Shown piece by piece: positions 8,252 to 17,720 of a stretch of 64,000 nt of DNA. Positions within the stretch are counted from its first letter, which is position 1; the number at the start of each line of letters is the position of its first letter. The translations under genes and the position numbers were made by a program. Source of the stretch: Streptomyces umbrinus (lineage in GTDB: Bacteria > Actinomycetota > Actinomycetes > Streptomycetales > Streptomycetaceae); contig NZ_JAUSZI010000002.1 of the NCBI RefSeq assembly GCF_030817415.1, forward strand, positions 12,065,501 to 12,129,500. The letters run 5' to 3'. The notes under the pieces are model-generated. The model did no database searches. It was not told the DNA's origin and saw only the letters and a program-made list of their open reading frames with translations.

Positions 8252-9541
8252 GTGACACAACGTCCGCTTGCCGGATCATTCAGAGGGTTACGCCGTATCG
8301 CGGTCCTCACCGTACTCGCCCTGACCGTCCCACTGACGGCTACCACGGCCGAGGCACACAGCGGCGTGGAGGCCGCCCCGGGCAATCCCGTCATCGCTTG
8401 GAACATCCACGCCCAGGCCGCCATCTACGACACCGCCAAGCAGTCGCCCACCACCAGCACCCGCAGCTTCGCCATCGTGCAGGGTGCTGTGTACGACGCG
8501 GTCAACGCCGTCGCCGGCCGTCCGTACGAGCCCCTGGTCAGCGCGCCCCGCAGCCGCCCCGGGGACTCCACCGCCGCGGCGGTGGCCGCGGCCGCCCACG
8601 ACACGCTGCTGTGGCTCTTCCCCGGGCAGGCCGAGTCGCTGAACGCCCGGTACGCCGAGGCGCTGGCCGCGATCCCCGACGGCCGCGCCGAGGACGGCGG
8701 GGTGGCCGTCGGCCGGGCCGCCGCCGCGGCGATGACCGAGAGCCGCCGTGACGACGGCTTCGACCCCACCGCGCCGTGGACCGTCGGCACCGAGCCGGGC
8801 GAATACCGGCTCACCCCGCCCGGCTACGTCAACGTCGGCGCCTGGGTGCCGAACCTGAAGCCGTTCGTCGTCCCCGACGCCGGCGCCTACCGGGTCAAGC
8901 CCCCGCCGGCCCTGACCGGCGCCGCCTGGGCCCGCGACCTGAACGAGGTCAAGAGCCTCGGCGCGGCCACCAGCACCGTCCGCACCGAGGACCAGACCGA
9001 GGCGGCGATCTGGTGGGACGACTCCCGGATGGTCGAATGGTCGATCACCCGGCAACTCGCCGGCGCGCACCGCCTCAGCAGCCTCCGGACGGCCCGGCTG
9101 CTCGCCATGGTGTACGTGGCCTCCGCCGACACCCTGATCGCCTGCTACAAGGCCAAGGCGCACTGGAACTTCTGGCGCCCGGTGACGGCCATTGCGCTCG
9201 CCGGCACCGACGGCAACGCGGCCACCGATCCCGACCCGGACTGGACGCCGCTGCGGGTCACCGCCCCGTCGCCGGAGTACCCGTCGGGTCACGCCTGTTT
9301 CACCACGGCGGTCATGACGGCCCTGGGGTCGTTCTTCGGCCGTGACGACCTCACGTTCGCCGCGTACAGCCCCGCCTCCGGCACGACCCGCCGCTACGAC
9401 AGCCTTCAGGCGGCGACAGCCGAACTCCTGGAGGCGCGAATCTGGGCCGGCGTGCATTACCGCTTCGCCTCCGAGCACGGGCACCGGCTCGGGCTGGCGG
9501 TCACCCTCGACGTCCTGAACCGCGCCTTCCAGCGGCGCTGA
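8252..9541 (+). CDS. Secreted vanadium-dependent haloperoxidase-like PAP2 protein
   Basis: 429 aa from a GTG start, with a signal peptide of about 35 residues (RIAVLTVLALTVPLTATTAEA). The C-terminal half carries the PAP2/vanadium haloperoxidase anion-binding motifs: KAHWNFWRP (Lys and Arg), PSGHACF (the Ser-Gly-His motif) and RIWAGVHYRF (second Arg and His). The protein is predicted to be exported and to act as an acid phosphatase or a vanadate-dependent halide oxidase; sequence reading alone cannot separate these. It stands alone between an IS fragment and a gene-poor stretch. Confidence 0.85.
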   Translation: MTQRPLAGSFRGLRRIAVLTVLALTVPLTATTAEAHSGVEAAPGNPVIAWNIHAQAAIYDTAKQSPTTSTRSFAIVQGAVYDAVNAVAGRPYEPLVSAPRSRPGDSTAAAVAAAAHDTLLWLFPGQAESLNARYAEALAAIPDGRAEDGGVAVGRAAAAAMTESRRDDGFDPTAPWTVGTEPGEYRLTPPGYVNVGAWVPNLKPFVVPDAGAYRVKPPPALTGAAWARDLNEVKSLGAATSTVRTEDQTEAAIWWDDSRMVEWSITRQLAGAHRLSSLRTARLLAMVYVASADTLIACYKAKAHWNFWRPVTAIALAGTDGNAATDPDPDWTPLRVTAPSPEYPSGHACFTTAVMTALGSFFGRDDLTFAAYSPASGTTRRYDSLQAATAELLEARIWAGVHYRFASEHGHRLGLAVTLDVLNRAFQRR

Positions 9542-10224
9542 CGCGGCCGTCCCTTCCACCACCGCCGGGAGGACAGCTCGGGACAGCACCGACACCGGGA
9601 CGGCGACCGAAGCGCAGCTCAGCGGGGACGTGCCGCGGAGAGGATGACTGGTTTCCGGCCAGGACATGGTGGTTGTTGCGGGCAGGGTGGAGCAGGACGT
9701 GCAGGGCAGTACGTGGGCGCGGGAACGCGACGCACAGCGCGAGGGCGTCCTCACCCGACGTGCCGCATTGCAGAGGGAGCGGCAGGACGCCCGGGATGAG
9801 TTGAAGGCGCAGGTGTGGCTTCCCTCCGACTCGCCGTACGGCTGGTCGAGCCGGTTGTCATCGCGGAGGTCGCGGTCGACGCGGCCCTGGACCGGCCAGC
9901 CGCTGGCGCCACCCCGTGCGGCTGGAGCGCGTCAGGAGCGATCTGACTCCCGGTGATGTGCCGCTGTTGGGGCAGGAACCCTGACCTCGGACAGCTCCCT
10001 GCCAGACGCTCCCACTCCTCAGCGCGCAACGGGTACGTCCTGCTGCGCGGGCCGGGGGCAGGGTCCGTCGTCGGTCGAGTGGCGCCGGGCGTCGGCGAGG
10101 TGCCGCAGCCGCCGTCCGAGGCCACCGTCCAACCCGTCGACGGGGACGGGCGGACGGCGGGCGTTTCGCGGGGCTCCGCGACAGATGTGCCACCGACCGG
10201 CCGACCACGACCCTCGGCTGACCG
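9542..10224. other. Gene-poor stretch
   Basis: About 680 bp with no reading frame I recognise. The open frames on both strands have compositions typical of unselected high-GC DNA. It may contain a decayed gene. Confidence 0.5.
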
Positions 10225-10701
10225 CTAGCGCAGTTCCTGTCCCGCCGCCCAGCCCGGAGCGTCGAGGTTGATGGGCGAGTCGCCGACGAACTGGGCGAGC
10301 TGCGTTTCCAGCTCGGCGAGTTCGGCGGCGCCCAGACGCACTTCCCAGCGGGCCCGCACCTCGTCGAAGATCGCCGTGCTCTCGGTGATCAGCCCGATCC
10401 CGTGATCGGTGATCCGGATGTTCTTGCGGCGGATGTCGGCGGGGTCGGTCTCGGTGGTGACGTACCCGCGTTCGACGAGCGCGGCGATCGTCTTCGCCGC
10501 GGCCTGCTTGGTGATGGCGAGTCTGCGGGCCAAGTCCGAGGCGCTGTCGGCGCCGGCTCGGATGGCCCGGATCGCGTACTCGTGCGACGGCCGGGCGTCG
10601 GGGTATCCCCGGGTCGCCAGCTCCCGGACCACTTCGTCCACCAGATTGCGATAGCTGCCCAGGAGCAGCAGGGCGAGATCGGCGCCGGATCGTGAGGACA
10701 T
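10225..10701 (-). CDS. MarR-family transcriptional regulator
   Basis: A winged-helix repressor of about 158 aa. The DNA-binding part is ASDLARRLAITKQAAAKTIAALVERGYV followed by the wing TETDPADIRRKNIRITDHG. The start is ATG 10701; a GTG two codons upstream is possible. It is divergent from an epoxide-hydrolase-like gene, and the 87-bp gap contains two matched palindromes, so it probably represses that gene and itself in response to an unknown ligand. Confidence 0.88.
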   Translation of the reverse strand: MSSRSGADLALLLLGSYRNLVDEVVRELATRGYPDARPSHEYAIRAIRAGADSASDLARRLAITKQAAAKTIAALVERGYVTTETDPADIRRKNIRITDHGIGLITESTAIFDEVRARWEVRLGAAELAELETQLAQFVGDSPINLDAPGWAAGQELR

Positions 10702-10730
10702 GACCACAGTCTAGATCTTCCCTTGACCTG

Positions 10731-10770
10731 GACAACCAGGTTGACCAACACTGGAGTCAACCTGGTTGTC
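10731..10770. promoter_or_regulatory. Twin palindromic operators for the MarR regulator
   Basis: CAACCAGGTTG (10733-10743) and CAACCTGGTTG (10758-10768) are each 5-1-5 palindromes. Together they form a larger 14-bp inverted repeat (GACAACCAGGTTGA and TCAACCTGGTTGTC). The centres are 25 bp apart, and the array lies between the divergent regulator and hydrolase. Confidence 0.75.
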
Positions 10771-10788
10771 TATCTTGGGAGTCATCGC

Positions 10789-11679
10789 ATGACCAGCTCT
10801 TTCGTGACCGCCTCGCCCGCCGTGGCGGGCGTCACGCACCACACCGCCGAGGTCAACGGCACCACGTTGCACTACGTCTCGGCGGGCGACACCGGCTCCC
10901 CGATCCTGCTGGTGCACGGGTGGCCGGAGTCCTGGTGGGCCTTCCGCGACGTCATCCCGCTGCTCGCCGCCACCCACCGGGTGTTCGCCGTCGACCTGCG
11001 CGGCTTCGGCGACTCCGGCATCGCCGACGGCGACCACGACTTGGCCACCATGGCGGAGGACCTGCACCGGCTGGTCGCCCACCTCGGCGTCGGGCCCGTG
11101 CACGTGACCTGCCAGGACATCAGCGGCGGGCCGGTCTTCGCGTTCGCGGCCACGCACCCCGGCGACGTCCTCAGCTTCACCGGCGTCGAGACCACCCTTC
11201 CGGGGTACGGCTGGGAGATGCTGGCCGACGTGAGGAACGGCGGCTCCTGGCACGTGGGATTCCTGGCCGCCCCGGGAATTCCGGAGCTGTTCCTGGCCGG
11301 CCGCGAGCGAGTGATGCTCGACTGGGCCGTCTCGGTGATGACGATGGTGCCGGGCGGGGTCACCGAGGCCGACCTCGACGAGTTCGCCCGCACCTACGCG
11401 CGGCCGGGCGGCTGGCGCGGCACCGAGGGGCTCTACCGTTCCTCCCTGACCGGCGGCGGCCGGATGCGGGCACTGGCCGAGTCGCGGCCGCTGACCGTTC
11501 CCGTGCTCGCCGTCGACGGCATCAACGCCCCCTTCACCGAGCGGACGATGCGCCAGGTCGCTGGCGACGTCACCGCGGTCACGATCCCGGACGTCGGGCA
11601 TTTCGTCGCGCAGGAGGCGCCCGCCGCCTTCGCCACCGCGGTCGGCGACTTCGTCGACCGCGTCGACCGGAGCCGCTGA
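10789..11679 (+). CDS. Alpha/beta hydrolase, epoxide-hydrolase-like
   Basis: 296 aa. HGWPESWWAF is the oxyanion-hole signature of epoxide hydrolases and haloalkane dehalogenases, and VDLRGFGDSG follows. The nucleophile position reads CQDISGGP, so aspartate is the likely nucleophile as in epoxide hydrolases, and PDVGHFVAQE supplies the catalytic histidine. The ATG at 10789 lies just after the twin palindromes. Predicted cytosolic detoxification or catabolic enzyme under MarR control; substrate unknown. Confidence 0.85.
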   Translation: MTSSFVTASPAVAGVTHHTAEVNGTTLHYVSAGDTGSPILLVHGWPESWWAFRDVIPLLAATHRVFAVDLRGFGDSGIADGDHDLATMAEDLHRLVAHLGVGPVHVTCQDISGGPVFAFAATHPGDVLSFTGVETTLPGYGWEMLADVRNGGSWHVGFLAAPGIPELFLAGRERVMLDWAVSVMTMVPGGVTEADLDEFARTYARPGGWRGTEGLYRSSLTGGGRMRALAESRPLTVPVLAVDGINAPFTERTMRQVAGDVTAVTIPDVGHFVAQEAPAAFATAVGDFVDRVDRSR

Positions 11680-12159
11680 ACGGCCGAGTCCCTGCACCGC
11701 CACCCTCCGTGCCCTCTCCGGCCTGCCGCTGACGCGGCCTCGAGCCGGGGCAGCGCCGTTGCCTCCCGGATTCGTGCTGCCGAGGTGGGCAACTCCCGCG
11801 CCGACACCGCGTGTTTCAACCGCGGATACGCCGTCCGCTCGATCGACGCCACGAAACCACCCCCCGACCATCAACCGGACAAAGGCCCCCGCGCGGCGAC
11901 GACTCCAACGAACATCAATGCGACAGGAAAATCCCCAGCTCAGCGCGATGCATCACTGCCCTACGGCAGGTTTCCGGCGTACTCCGGTCGGACCCGCTCT
12001 TCGGCCTGCTCGTTCTACTTCTCGCGCAGCTACGTGAGCTGATGCGGCAGATCGGCCGCACCATCGACGAGTGGCATGACCTGCGCGGTTCGGGGGACGA
12101 CGAGCCCTCCGACAAGTAGCAAGACAGAAGGCCCCGCTCCTCGGCTACCGGCGCTTTCT
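11680..12159. other. No confident gene
   Basis: 480 bp between the hydrolase and the IS30 element. A plus-strand frame ending at 12119 finishes with LFGLLVLLLAQLRELMRQIG, which could be the tail of a decayed gene. No family was recognised. Confidence 0.4.
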
Positions 12160-12189
12160 AGGGGTCGTCGCAACACGTGGTCGTGTTGA

Positions 12190-12321
12190 TCAGGCCGCGA
12201 GCAGTTTATGCAGGCGCTCGGCTGGGGTTTCCCAGTCGAGCGTTTTGCGTGGGCGGCCGTTGAGTTCGGCAGCGACGGCGTCGAGGTGCTCGCGGCTGTG
12301 GACCGCAAGGTCGGTGCCCTT
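12190..12321 (-). pseudogene. IS30 transposase, C-terminal end
   Basis: Encodes [20 protein letters not shown] and [18 protein letters not shown], the standard end of IS30-family transposases, stopping at 12190. The preceding part is beyond the IS110 insertion. Confidence 0.85.
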
Positions 12322-13756
12322 GGGTGCCTCTGTGTTTGTCAAGGTGTCTGGTGCAGTCGCGTAGGCTCGGTTTCGGCGGGTCCGGGAAGTGACTTGTCCG
12401 AAGAGTCGGCCGTCGGGGTTGGGCCGACCGCGCTGGATGCTGTAGTCGCCCCCGGCTGTCCTCCTGGGCCCGTCGTTCGGGTGCGGCGGCGTTCGTCGCC
12501 GACCATCGTGCGCCAGACGTGATCAGCCAGGCGGCGCTTCAGACAGCGCTGTGCTTCCCTGGGTGTCTTGCCTTCTGCGACTTTGGCCTGGAAGTAGGCG
12601 TGACCCCGAGTGCCGGGCATGCGGATCTGCGTGATGGCCACAGTGTGGAGTGCCGCGTTGAGCTGACGATCGCCGCGCCTGGACAGGCGATGGTGTGCGC
12701 GGCCGGCGCTGGCTATCTCGATGGGGGCGGTGCCGGCGTACTGGGCGAAGGCACTGGCAGTTGGGAAGCGAGTGGGGTTTCCGGTCCGGCCCAAGAGGCG
12801 GGCGGCGGTTATGGCTGCGATGCCCGGAGTGTCGGTCAGTCGGCTTCCGGACTCTGCGACCAGTGCCGCCATGGCTTTAGCGTTGTCTTTCAGCTTCACG
12901 TCCCATGTGCGGACCTCGGTGATCAGGTCGGCGGCGAGGGCCTGGCGGGTGGTTTCGGCGGGACCGACGGGGACGACCGTCTGCAGCAGCTGCTCGGCTT
13001 TGGCCGCGGACAGATCACGTGGCGCCCCTCCGGGCAGGAGGGCTCGCAGCAGCGCGTGGAGCTGGTTGACCGCGCGGACCCTGGCCTGCGCGAGGTTGCT
13101 ACGTCGTTCGTCCAGCAGCGCCAGCGCATCCGTTGAGTTCTCGGGCTGCACCGGTCGCGCGTCGCCCTGGACAGCGGCGACGCAGGCCGCCGCGGCGGCA
13201 TCGATGCGGTCGGTCTTGCGGCCTGCGCCGCGGGAGAGTTGACGGACACGGGCAGTGGCAGTGGGCGGGACGTCGACGACCCGTTCTCCCCGGGCGAGGA
13301 GCCATGACGTCAGGTGGTGTCCCAGGCCCCTGGCGTTCTCGACGGCCCATTGCCGCTGGTGCCACTGGCAGGCCCAGTCCAGCATGCGCTGGTATTCCTG
13401 GAGAGTCCCGTCGATGCGGATCGATGCCTGATCACGGTTGGTGCCTGGATCCACGGCCGTGGCTGTGTGGGTCGACTTGTGCGGATCGATACCGATCAGC
13501 ATCATCGGCGGTCCTCTTCCTCGAACGTCGGGTCGGTGGAATCCGCAGCTGACATCCCGACTTCGAGAAACGTGGGGTGGCCGGTGCTCATGCCTCTGTT
13601 GAGTCAAGCCGCGAACGGATACCGGGCAGGTCGACACACCCAAAGAGAGCCAGCCCTTACGGGCGGCAGGAAGTACTCGAGTCAGCCTGCCCGGCGTCCT
13701 GCGGCACGTTACGGGCGGCCAACCCGATCACGAACACCGCTGCCCCCAATACAAGT
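12322..13756 (-). mobile_element. IS110-family element
   Basis: About 1435 bp inserted in the IS30 transposase between the codons of QYFP and KGTD. No inverted ends or clear target duplication are visible, as expected for IS110. Boundaries were placed by rejoining the host reading frame and are good to one or two bases. Confidence 0.82.
12339..13505 (-). CDS. IS110-family DEDD transposase
   Basis: 388 aa. The N-terminal DEDD nuclease begins [18 protein letters not shown], followed by [10 protein letters not shown] and the acidic pair in [13 protein letters not shown]. The C-terminal Transposase_20 part includes [17 protein letters not shown] and [16 protein letters not shown], with the serine-containing [13 protein letters not shown]. 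The start is the first ATG of the ATGATG pair at 13505. Appears intact. Confidence 0.92.
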   Translation of the reverse strand: MMLIGIDPHKSTHTATAVDPGTNRDQASIRIDGTLQEYQRMLDWACQWHQRQWAVENARGLGHHLTSWLLARGERVVDVPPTATARVRQLSRGAGRKTDRIDAAAAACVAAVQGDARPVQPENSTDALALLDERRSNLAQARVRAVNQLHALLRALLPGGAPRDLSAAKAEQLLQTVVPVGPAETTRQALAADLITEVRTWDVKLKDNAKAMAALVAESGSRLTDTPGIAAITAARLLGRTGNPTRFPTASAFAQYAGTAPIEIASAGRAHHRLSRRGDRQLNAALHTVAITQIRMPGTRGHAYFQAKVAEGKTPREAQRCLKRRLADHVWRTMVGDERRRTRTTGPGGQPGATTASSAVGPTPTADSSDKSLPGPAETEPTRLHQTP

Positions 13757-14855
13757 CGGGAAGTACTGCCGCAGCAGGCCGTTGGTGTTCTCGTTCGAGC
13801 CGCGCTGCCAGGGGCTGGCCGGGTCACAGAAGTAGACGGGGATGTCGGTGGTGATGGTGAACTCGTGGTGGCGGCCCATTTCAACGCCTTGGTCCCAGGT
13901 CAGGGAGCGTTTCAGGTGCCCTGGCAGGGTCTTGACGGTCTCCACGGGGGGCGTCACGGACCAGCTCTGTGTTCCGGCCGTTTGGCAGGTGCAGGAGCAT
14001 CACGTAGCGGGTGGAGCGTTCGACGAGGGTGCCGATGGCGGAGGCGCCGTCCTTACCGATGATGAGGTCACCTTCCCAGTGGCCGGGAACCGCGCGGTCG
14101 GCGGCCTCGGCAGGCCGTTCGCTGATTATGGCCATCGGCTCGCGGAAGCGCGGCTGGCGCTGTTGGGCCTGGCGGCGGGGCTTGCGCCGGACGCGGCCGG
14201 TCCGCAGCGCCTTGGCCAGCTCGCGGCGCAGTTCACCTCGGCCCTGGATGTAGAGGGCCTGGTAAACCGTCTCGTGGGCCACGTGCGTCTCCGGCCGGTC
14301 GGGGAACCGGGCCTGCAGGGCCTGGCAGATTTGTTCCGGGCTCCACCGTAGGTCCAGGTGGTGCTGGATGAAGTCGCGCAGCTGCGGGTTCTGGCGGATC
14401 TTCCCGGTCTTGGGGCGGGGCCGGCGGGCATCGGCGCGGGCCTGCGCGGCGTGCGGGCGGTAGTGCCTCTGGCCGCGCGGGTCGACCGTGCAGTTGCGGC
14501 GGATTTCCCGGCTGATCGTCGACGGGCTGCGGCCCAGCTCGGCGGCTATCGCACGGATCGTGGCTTTCTCCCGCAGCCGGTCGGCTAGGTGGATCCGTTC
14601 GGTCTCACGCAGATACCGGGACCGATCCGACGGGGGCGCCATCGGCCGCTGAGCCGGGGGCGCCCCCTTGGTCCTGCTGGTCGGGTTGCGGCCGTTCCGC
14701 CACCGCTTGCCGGTGCGGTAGTTGATCCCGACGATCCGGCACGCTTCGTAGCTGGTCAGGCCCTGATCCATGAGCCGGAAGTATTCCTCCCGCTCACGGA
14801 CCAGCTTCTTGCGGCCTTGGGCCACCGTCCGCACCTTGCGGATCTCGAACTCCAT
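13757..14855 (-). pseudogene. IS30-family transposase, N-terminal part with frameshift
   Basis: Contains the HTH YEACRIVGINYRTGKRWRNG, a second HTH IRAIAAELGRSPSTISREIR, and DDE residues in VPGHWEGDLIIGKDGASAIG. Near 13950 the frame shifts, and the continuation [17 protein letters not shown], then [20 protein letters not shown], lies in a different frame before the IS110 insertion. The gene is inactive through both events. Confidence 0.87.
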
Positions 14856-14892
14856 CGCACCCCTTGAACTGGGGTGTTGCGACGACTCCTAG

Positions 14893-15099
14893 AACCCAAG
14901 ATCCGAAGGGCGGGGCCTTCTCCGTACCCAGGCGGCCCACGCCGTCTAGATCAACTGCCTAGCGTTGATTTTTCGCTGAAAGCTACGGACGGTCCGACGG
15001 CCAGGTGGGGCCAAAAGAACCTGGAACAACCGTCCCCGACCCACCCCGCCCTGGGGCCAAATCACGTTGCCCGAGTGGGGCCAGAACTAGGGTCTGACA
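14893..15099. repeat. Possible IS21-type terminal remnant with GGGGCCA repeats
   Basis: GTGGGGCCA-like units recur at about 15005, 15051 and 15075, and the block ends in GGTCTGACA (reverse complement TGTCAGACC). Several short repeats near a TGT end are a feature of IS21 termini. No coding part is recognisable. Confidence 0.4.
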
Positions 15100-15201
15100 C
15101 AAGTTCCGTGAGCTGACTATGCTCGGTGATCGCCGATCTCCCGCTTGCTGAGGGACTCACCGACCGGCCAGAGGTTCGGTTGGCTGAGATACTCCGGTCC
15201 T

Positions 15202-15726
15202 GTGACTTCTTCAGACCTTGCTCAACAGATCCATGCTGCGTCCCATCTGACCGGTGATTTCGTACTCCGCTCGGGACGTAGGGCCTCGGAGTACTTCGAC
15301 AAGTACCGCTTCGAAGGCGACCCTGTTCTCCTTGATGCCATCGCGCAGGCGATGGCCACGCTCGTGCCGAAGGGCACGGAGGTGCTGGCTGGCCTCGAGA
15401 TGGGTGGTATCCCGGTCGTCACCGCGCTCGGCCGACACACCGGCCTTCCCTGCGCCTTTGTTCGCAAGCAGGCCAAGTCGTATGGAACGCGCCGCCTGGC
15501 TGAAGGCGCGGACATCGCCGGGCGCCGAGTGCTTGTCGTAGAGGATGTAGTCACTAGCGGTGGTCAGATCGTGTTGTCTACCGCCGAGTTGCGTGCCCTG
15601 GGTGCGGACGTTCGCGAGGCGCTCTGCGTCATCGACCGTCTGCAGGGCGGGACCGAGGCGCTTGCGGCCGAACAAATCCACCTGCTGTCACTCCTGACTG
15701 CGGATGATCTGAGAGCTGCTGCCTGA
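15202..15726 (+). CDS. pyrE: Orotate phosphoribosyltransferase-like protein
   Basis: 174 aa from a GTG. Orotate phosphoribosyltransferase converts orotate and PRPP to orotidine 5'-phosphate in pyrimidine synthesis. The PRPP-binding loop VLVVEDVVTSGGQ lies near residue 115, and LAGLEMGGIPVVTAL and FVRKQAKSYGTRR are characteristic. The length fits. It has no pyrimidine-gene neighbours and sits between transposon remnants, so it is probably a second, transferred copy or a salvage-type phosphoribosyltransferase for a related base. Confidence 0.82.
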   Translation: MTSSDLAQQIHAASHLTGDFVLRSGRRASEYFDKYRFEGDPVLLDAIAQAMATLVPKGTEVLAGLEMGGIPVVTALGRHTGLPCAFVRKQAKSYGTRRLAEGADIAGRRVLVVEDVVTSGGQIVLSTAELRALGADVREALCVIDRLQGGTEALAAEQIHLLSLLTADDLRAAA

Positions 15727-15752
15727 GGCAGAGGTGGGCCCGTCAGGGCCCG

Positions 15753-16668
15753 TCAGGCGAGGAGGACTCGCTTCCGGAGCAGGGCAAAACCTGCCCGGCC
15801 GAACATCTGGCGCTTGAGCATCTTGATCCGGTTGACTGCTCCTTCGACCGGGCCGGAGTTCCAGTCGGTGGTCAGCCCGGCGGTCACGGCGTCGAAGCCG
15901 CTGTGCAGGTCGGTAGCGAAGCTGCTGATGCCGGGCAGGTTGGCCTCCGTGGCCTCGGTGATCCATGCGGGTAGGCGGGAGCCGCTGAGTGTCGTGAGCA
16001 TCTCCGCGAACGAGCCGGTCAGCTCGGCTGCGGACGCCAGCTCGGGGCAGTGGTGGAGTACGGCCTTGCGGTGCAGTTTCTCCTCCTCGGTGAGGGTGGC
16101 CGGGTGCCGGGTGAGCCAGCCGGTCACCTTCCGCACTGACGGCGGTGGCGGGGCGGGTGTGAAGCCTTCCTGCCGGGGCAGGTCGCGCCGGGCCCAGTCG
16201 CGGACGGTGGAGTCGTGGCCGCGGAAGCCGCGGGCGGTGATCTCGCGGTGGAGGTCGAGGATGGTCACTTTTCCGTCGGTTTCGGCCCAGCGTTGTGTCA
16301 GGTAGGGCTTGAACGGGTCGAGTTTGCTGGGGAGTTGGCGCTTGCGGCCTTTTACCATGTCCTGCCAGCGGGCGGCGCGGGCGTATCGCTGGACGGTGTG
16401 GCGTCCCCAGCCCAGGTGGCGGGCGATGTGGCGGATTCCCATGTCCTGGTCGAGGAGTTCATGGACGAGGGCGTGGTGGGCGCGGGCTCGCTCGGCGAAC
16501 CTGCCGGTCGGATCCTCCTCTTCGTCGTCCTGGTCGGAAGTTGCTTCGATGGGCGTCTCCCACTCCGGCTCGGGTTCTGGGCCGGCCGGTGGAATATCGT
16601 GCAGGCAGGTGCGGTGGGCAGCGACGGTCTTCTCGACTGCGGTGGCTAGGTTCTGCCAGAGGGTACTG
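15753..16668 (-). pseudogene. ISL3-family transposase, C-terminal part
   Basis: Starts within LWQNLATAVEKTVAAHR and continues to GFALLRKRVLLA. It includes an internal HTH (MGIRHIARHLGWGRHTVQRY) and the ISL3 DDE segment LTTDWNSGPVEGAVNRIKML. The N-terminal part is missing: upstream sequence is a group II intron 3' end, and the 5' exon is not seen in the window. Confidence 0.82.
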
Positions 16669-16724
16669 GTGGGCCGTCGGCGAGGTACCTGTTGAGCAGG
16701 TCCTTTTCCAACGGCCCCCAGCCC

Positions 16725-16759
16725 GAACCGGGCATGCGGCTTGTCACCGCACCCGGCTC
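16725..16759 (-). ncRNA. Group II intron domain V
   Basis: The minus strand reads GAGCCGGGTGCGGTGACAAG followed by CCGCATGCCCGGTTC. This folds as the 34-35 nt domain V hairpin: GAGCCGGG pairs with the distal CCCGGTTC, with an inner GCGG/CCGC stem. Domain V is the catalytic core of group II introns. Confidence 0.8.
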
Positions 16760-17720
16760 TCCAGTGACTGCTCCGTGCGTGCTGGGACAGGACTCCTGTC
16801 GTGGATGTCCGCGTGACAACTACCGCAGACCACAAGGGCCTTGCGCTTCCGCGCGGCCATGAGATCTGCCCACGGTGGCCGGTTTCCCGATCGTCCGAGA
16901 TCAGCGAGCTTGGCGACGTGGTGAACTTCCACCTCATCGACGCGTCCGCAGGACTCCCACGCCCGGCAAGGAGCCGGGTGACCAGCTCCTTGCGTTTGGT
17001 GTTGACCGGGGCCAACTGACGGTCGTTGAGGGCCGTCTTCTTGTCCTGTCGCAGCGGGATTCCTCCGAAACGTCCGACCAGAGGCTTCCTGCCGGTGCGT
17101 TCGACGCGGGCCTCGAAGCACTTGCGTAGCCCGTGTGGTGTCTCGATGGTGGCCGCGTACTTGCGGGCCATCTTCGACACCGACGAGCGGTGCTTGTTGG
17201 CGAGCGTCATCAGCATCGAGGTCTCCATGACCCATTGCAGCCGGGCGAGCCGGAAGACGTCGCCGGCCAGCAGGTAGTACTGGACGGTGCTGCGGTACTC
17301 CGACCCGTAGGTGCTGACGATGACGTGGTCGTCCTGGTTCAGCAGCTCGGGCCGACGCGCGGGTTTGCCGCGCTTCATGTACTGGGCCTGCTTGGCAGAT
17401 ACCACCGAACGAGGGACACGCAGACGGATGGTCCCATTGACAGAGCGGCGTCTGCCGGAGACCTTCCGGTCGTTGTGCAGCACGGTGATGTCGTAGCCGA
17501 GGAACTTCGCTGCCCGGGTACGGGCGTGCGTGATCAGCGTCTTCTCCGGCGACATTTCCAGCTTGAGTTCCTCACGCAGGAAGTGCGCCAGCCGCTGTTT
17601 GATTTCCTCTGCTTCTGCCTTCGGTCCGGCAAACCCGAGTAGCGTGTCGTCGGCATAGCGCACATACCTCAGTCGCCGGTATCCGGGGTCGAGGTCGGTG
17701 CAGACGGCGTCCGGCTGTTG
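16744..17720 (-). pseudogene. Group II intron reverse transcriptase/maturase, 3' part
   Basis: Begins within the RT palm at LRYVRYADDTLLGF (YADD active site). The maturase domain follows (ETPHGLRKCFEARVERTGR, LVGRFGGIPLRQDKK). An HNH segment, EVHHVAKLADL and VVCGSCHADIHD, lies in a different frame, showing a frameshift near 17000. The N-terminal half is lost, so the protein is inactive. Confidence 0.85.

Larger units (their letters stand above)
12160..14892 (-). mobile_element. IS30-family element split by an IS110 element
   Basis: Terminal inverted repeats are AGGGGTCGTCGCAACAC at the left (12160 on) and AGGAGTCGTCGCAACAC (reverse complement) at the right. The element lies in a TCTAG context on both sides, so the exact target duplication is ambiguous. 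Without the IS110 insert it would be about 1.3 kb. Confidence 0.8.
16669..17720 (-). mobile_element. Group II intron, 3' portion only
   Basis: Minus-strand remnant holding the end of the intron-encoded protein, domain V (16725-16759) and a probable domain VI (about 16671-16722, closed by GGGCCGT against ACGGCCC). The 5' half, including the start of the protein and domains I-III, is absent; an IS1182 fragment abuts at about 17720. It looks inserted in an ISL3 transposase gene. Confidence 0.75.

Noticed and set aside
8288..9754. A 488-codon minus-strand frame
   Set aside because: Antisense to the haloperoxidase-like gene, which has signal peptide and active-site motifs.
9666..10208. Several open frames in the gap after the haloperoxidase
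   Set aside because: None has recognisable motifs, a convincing ribosome site or sensible residue composition.
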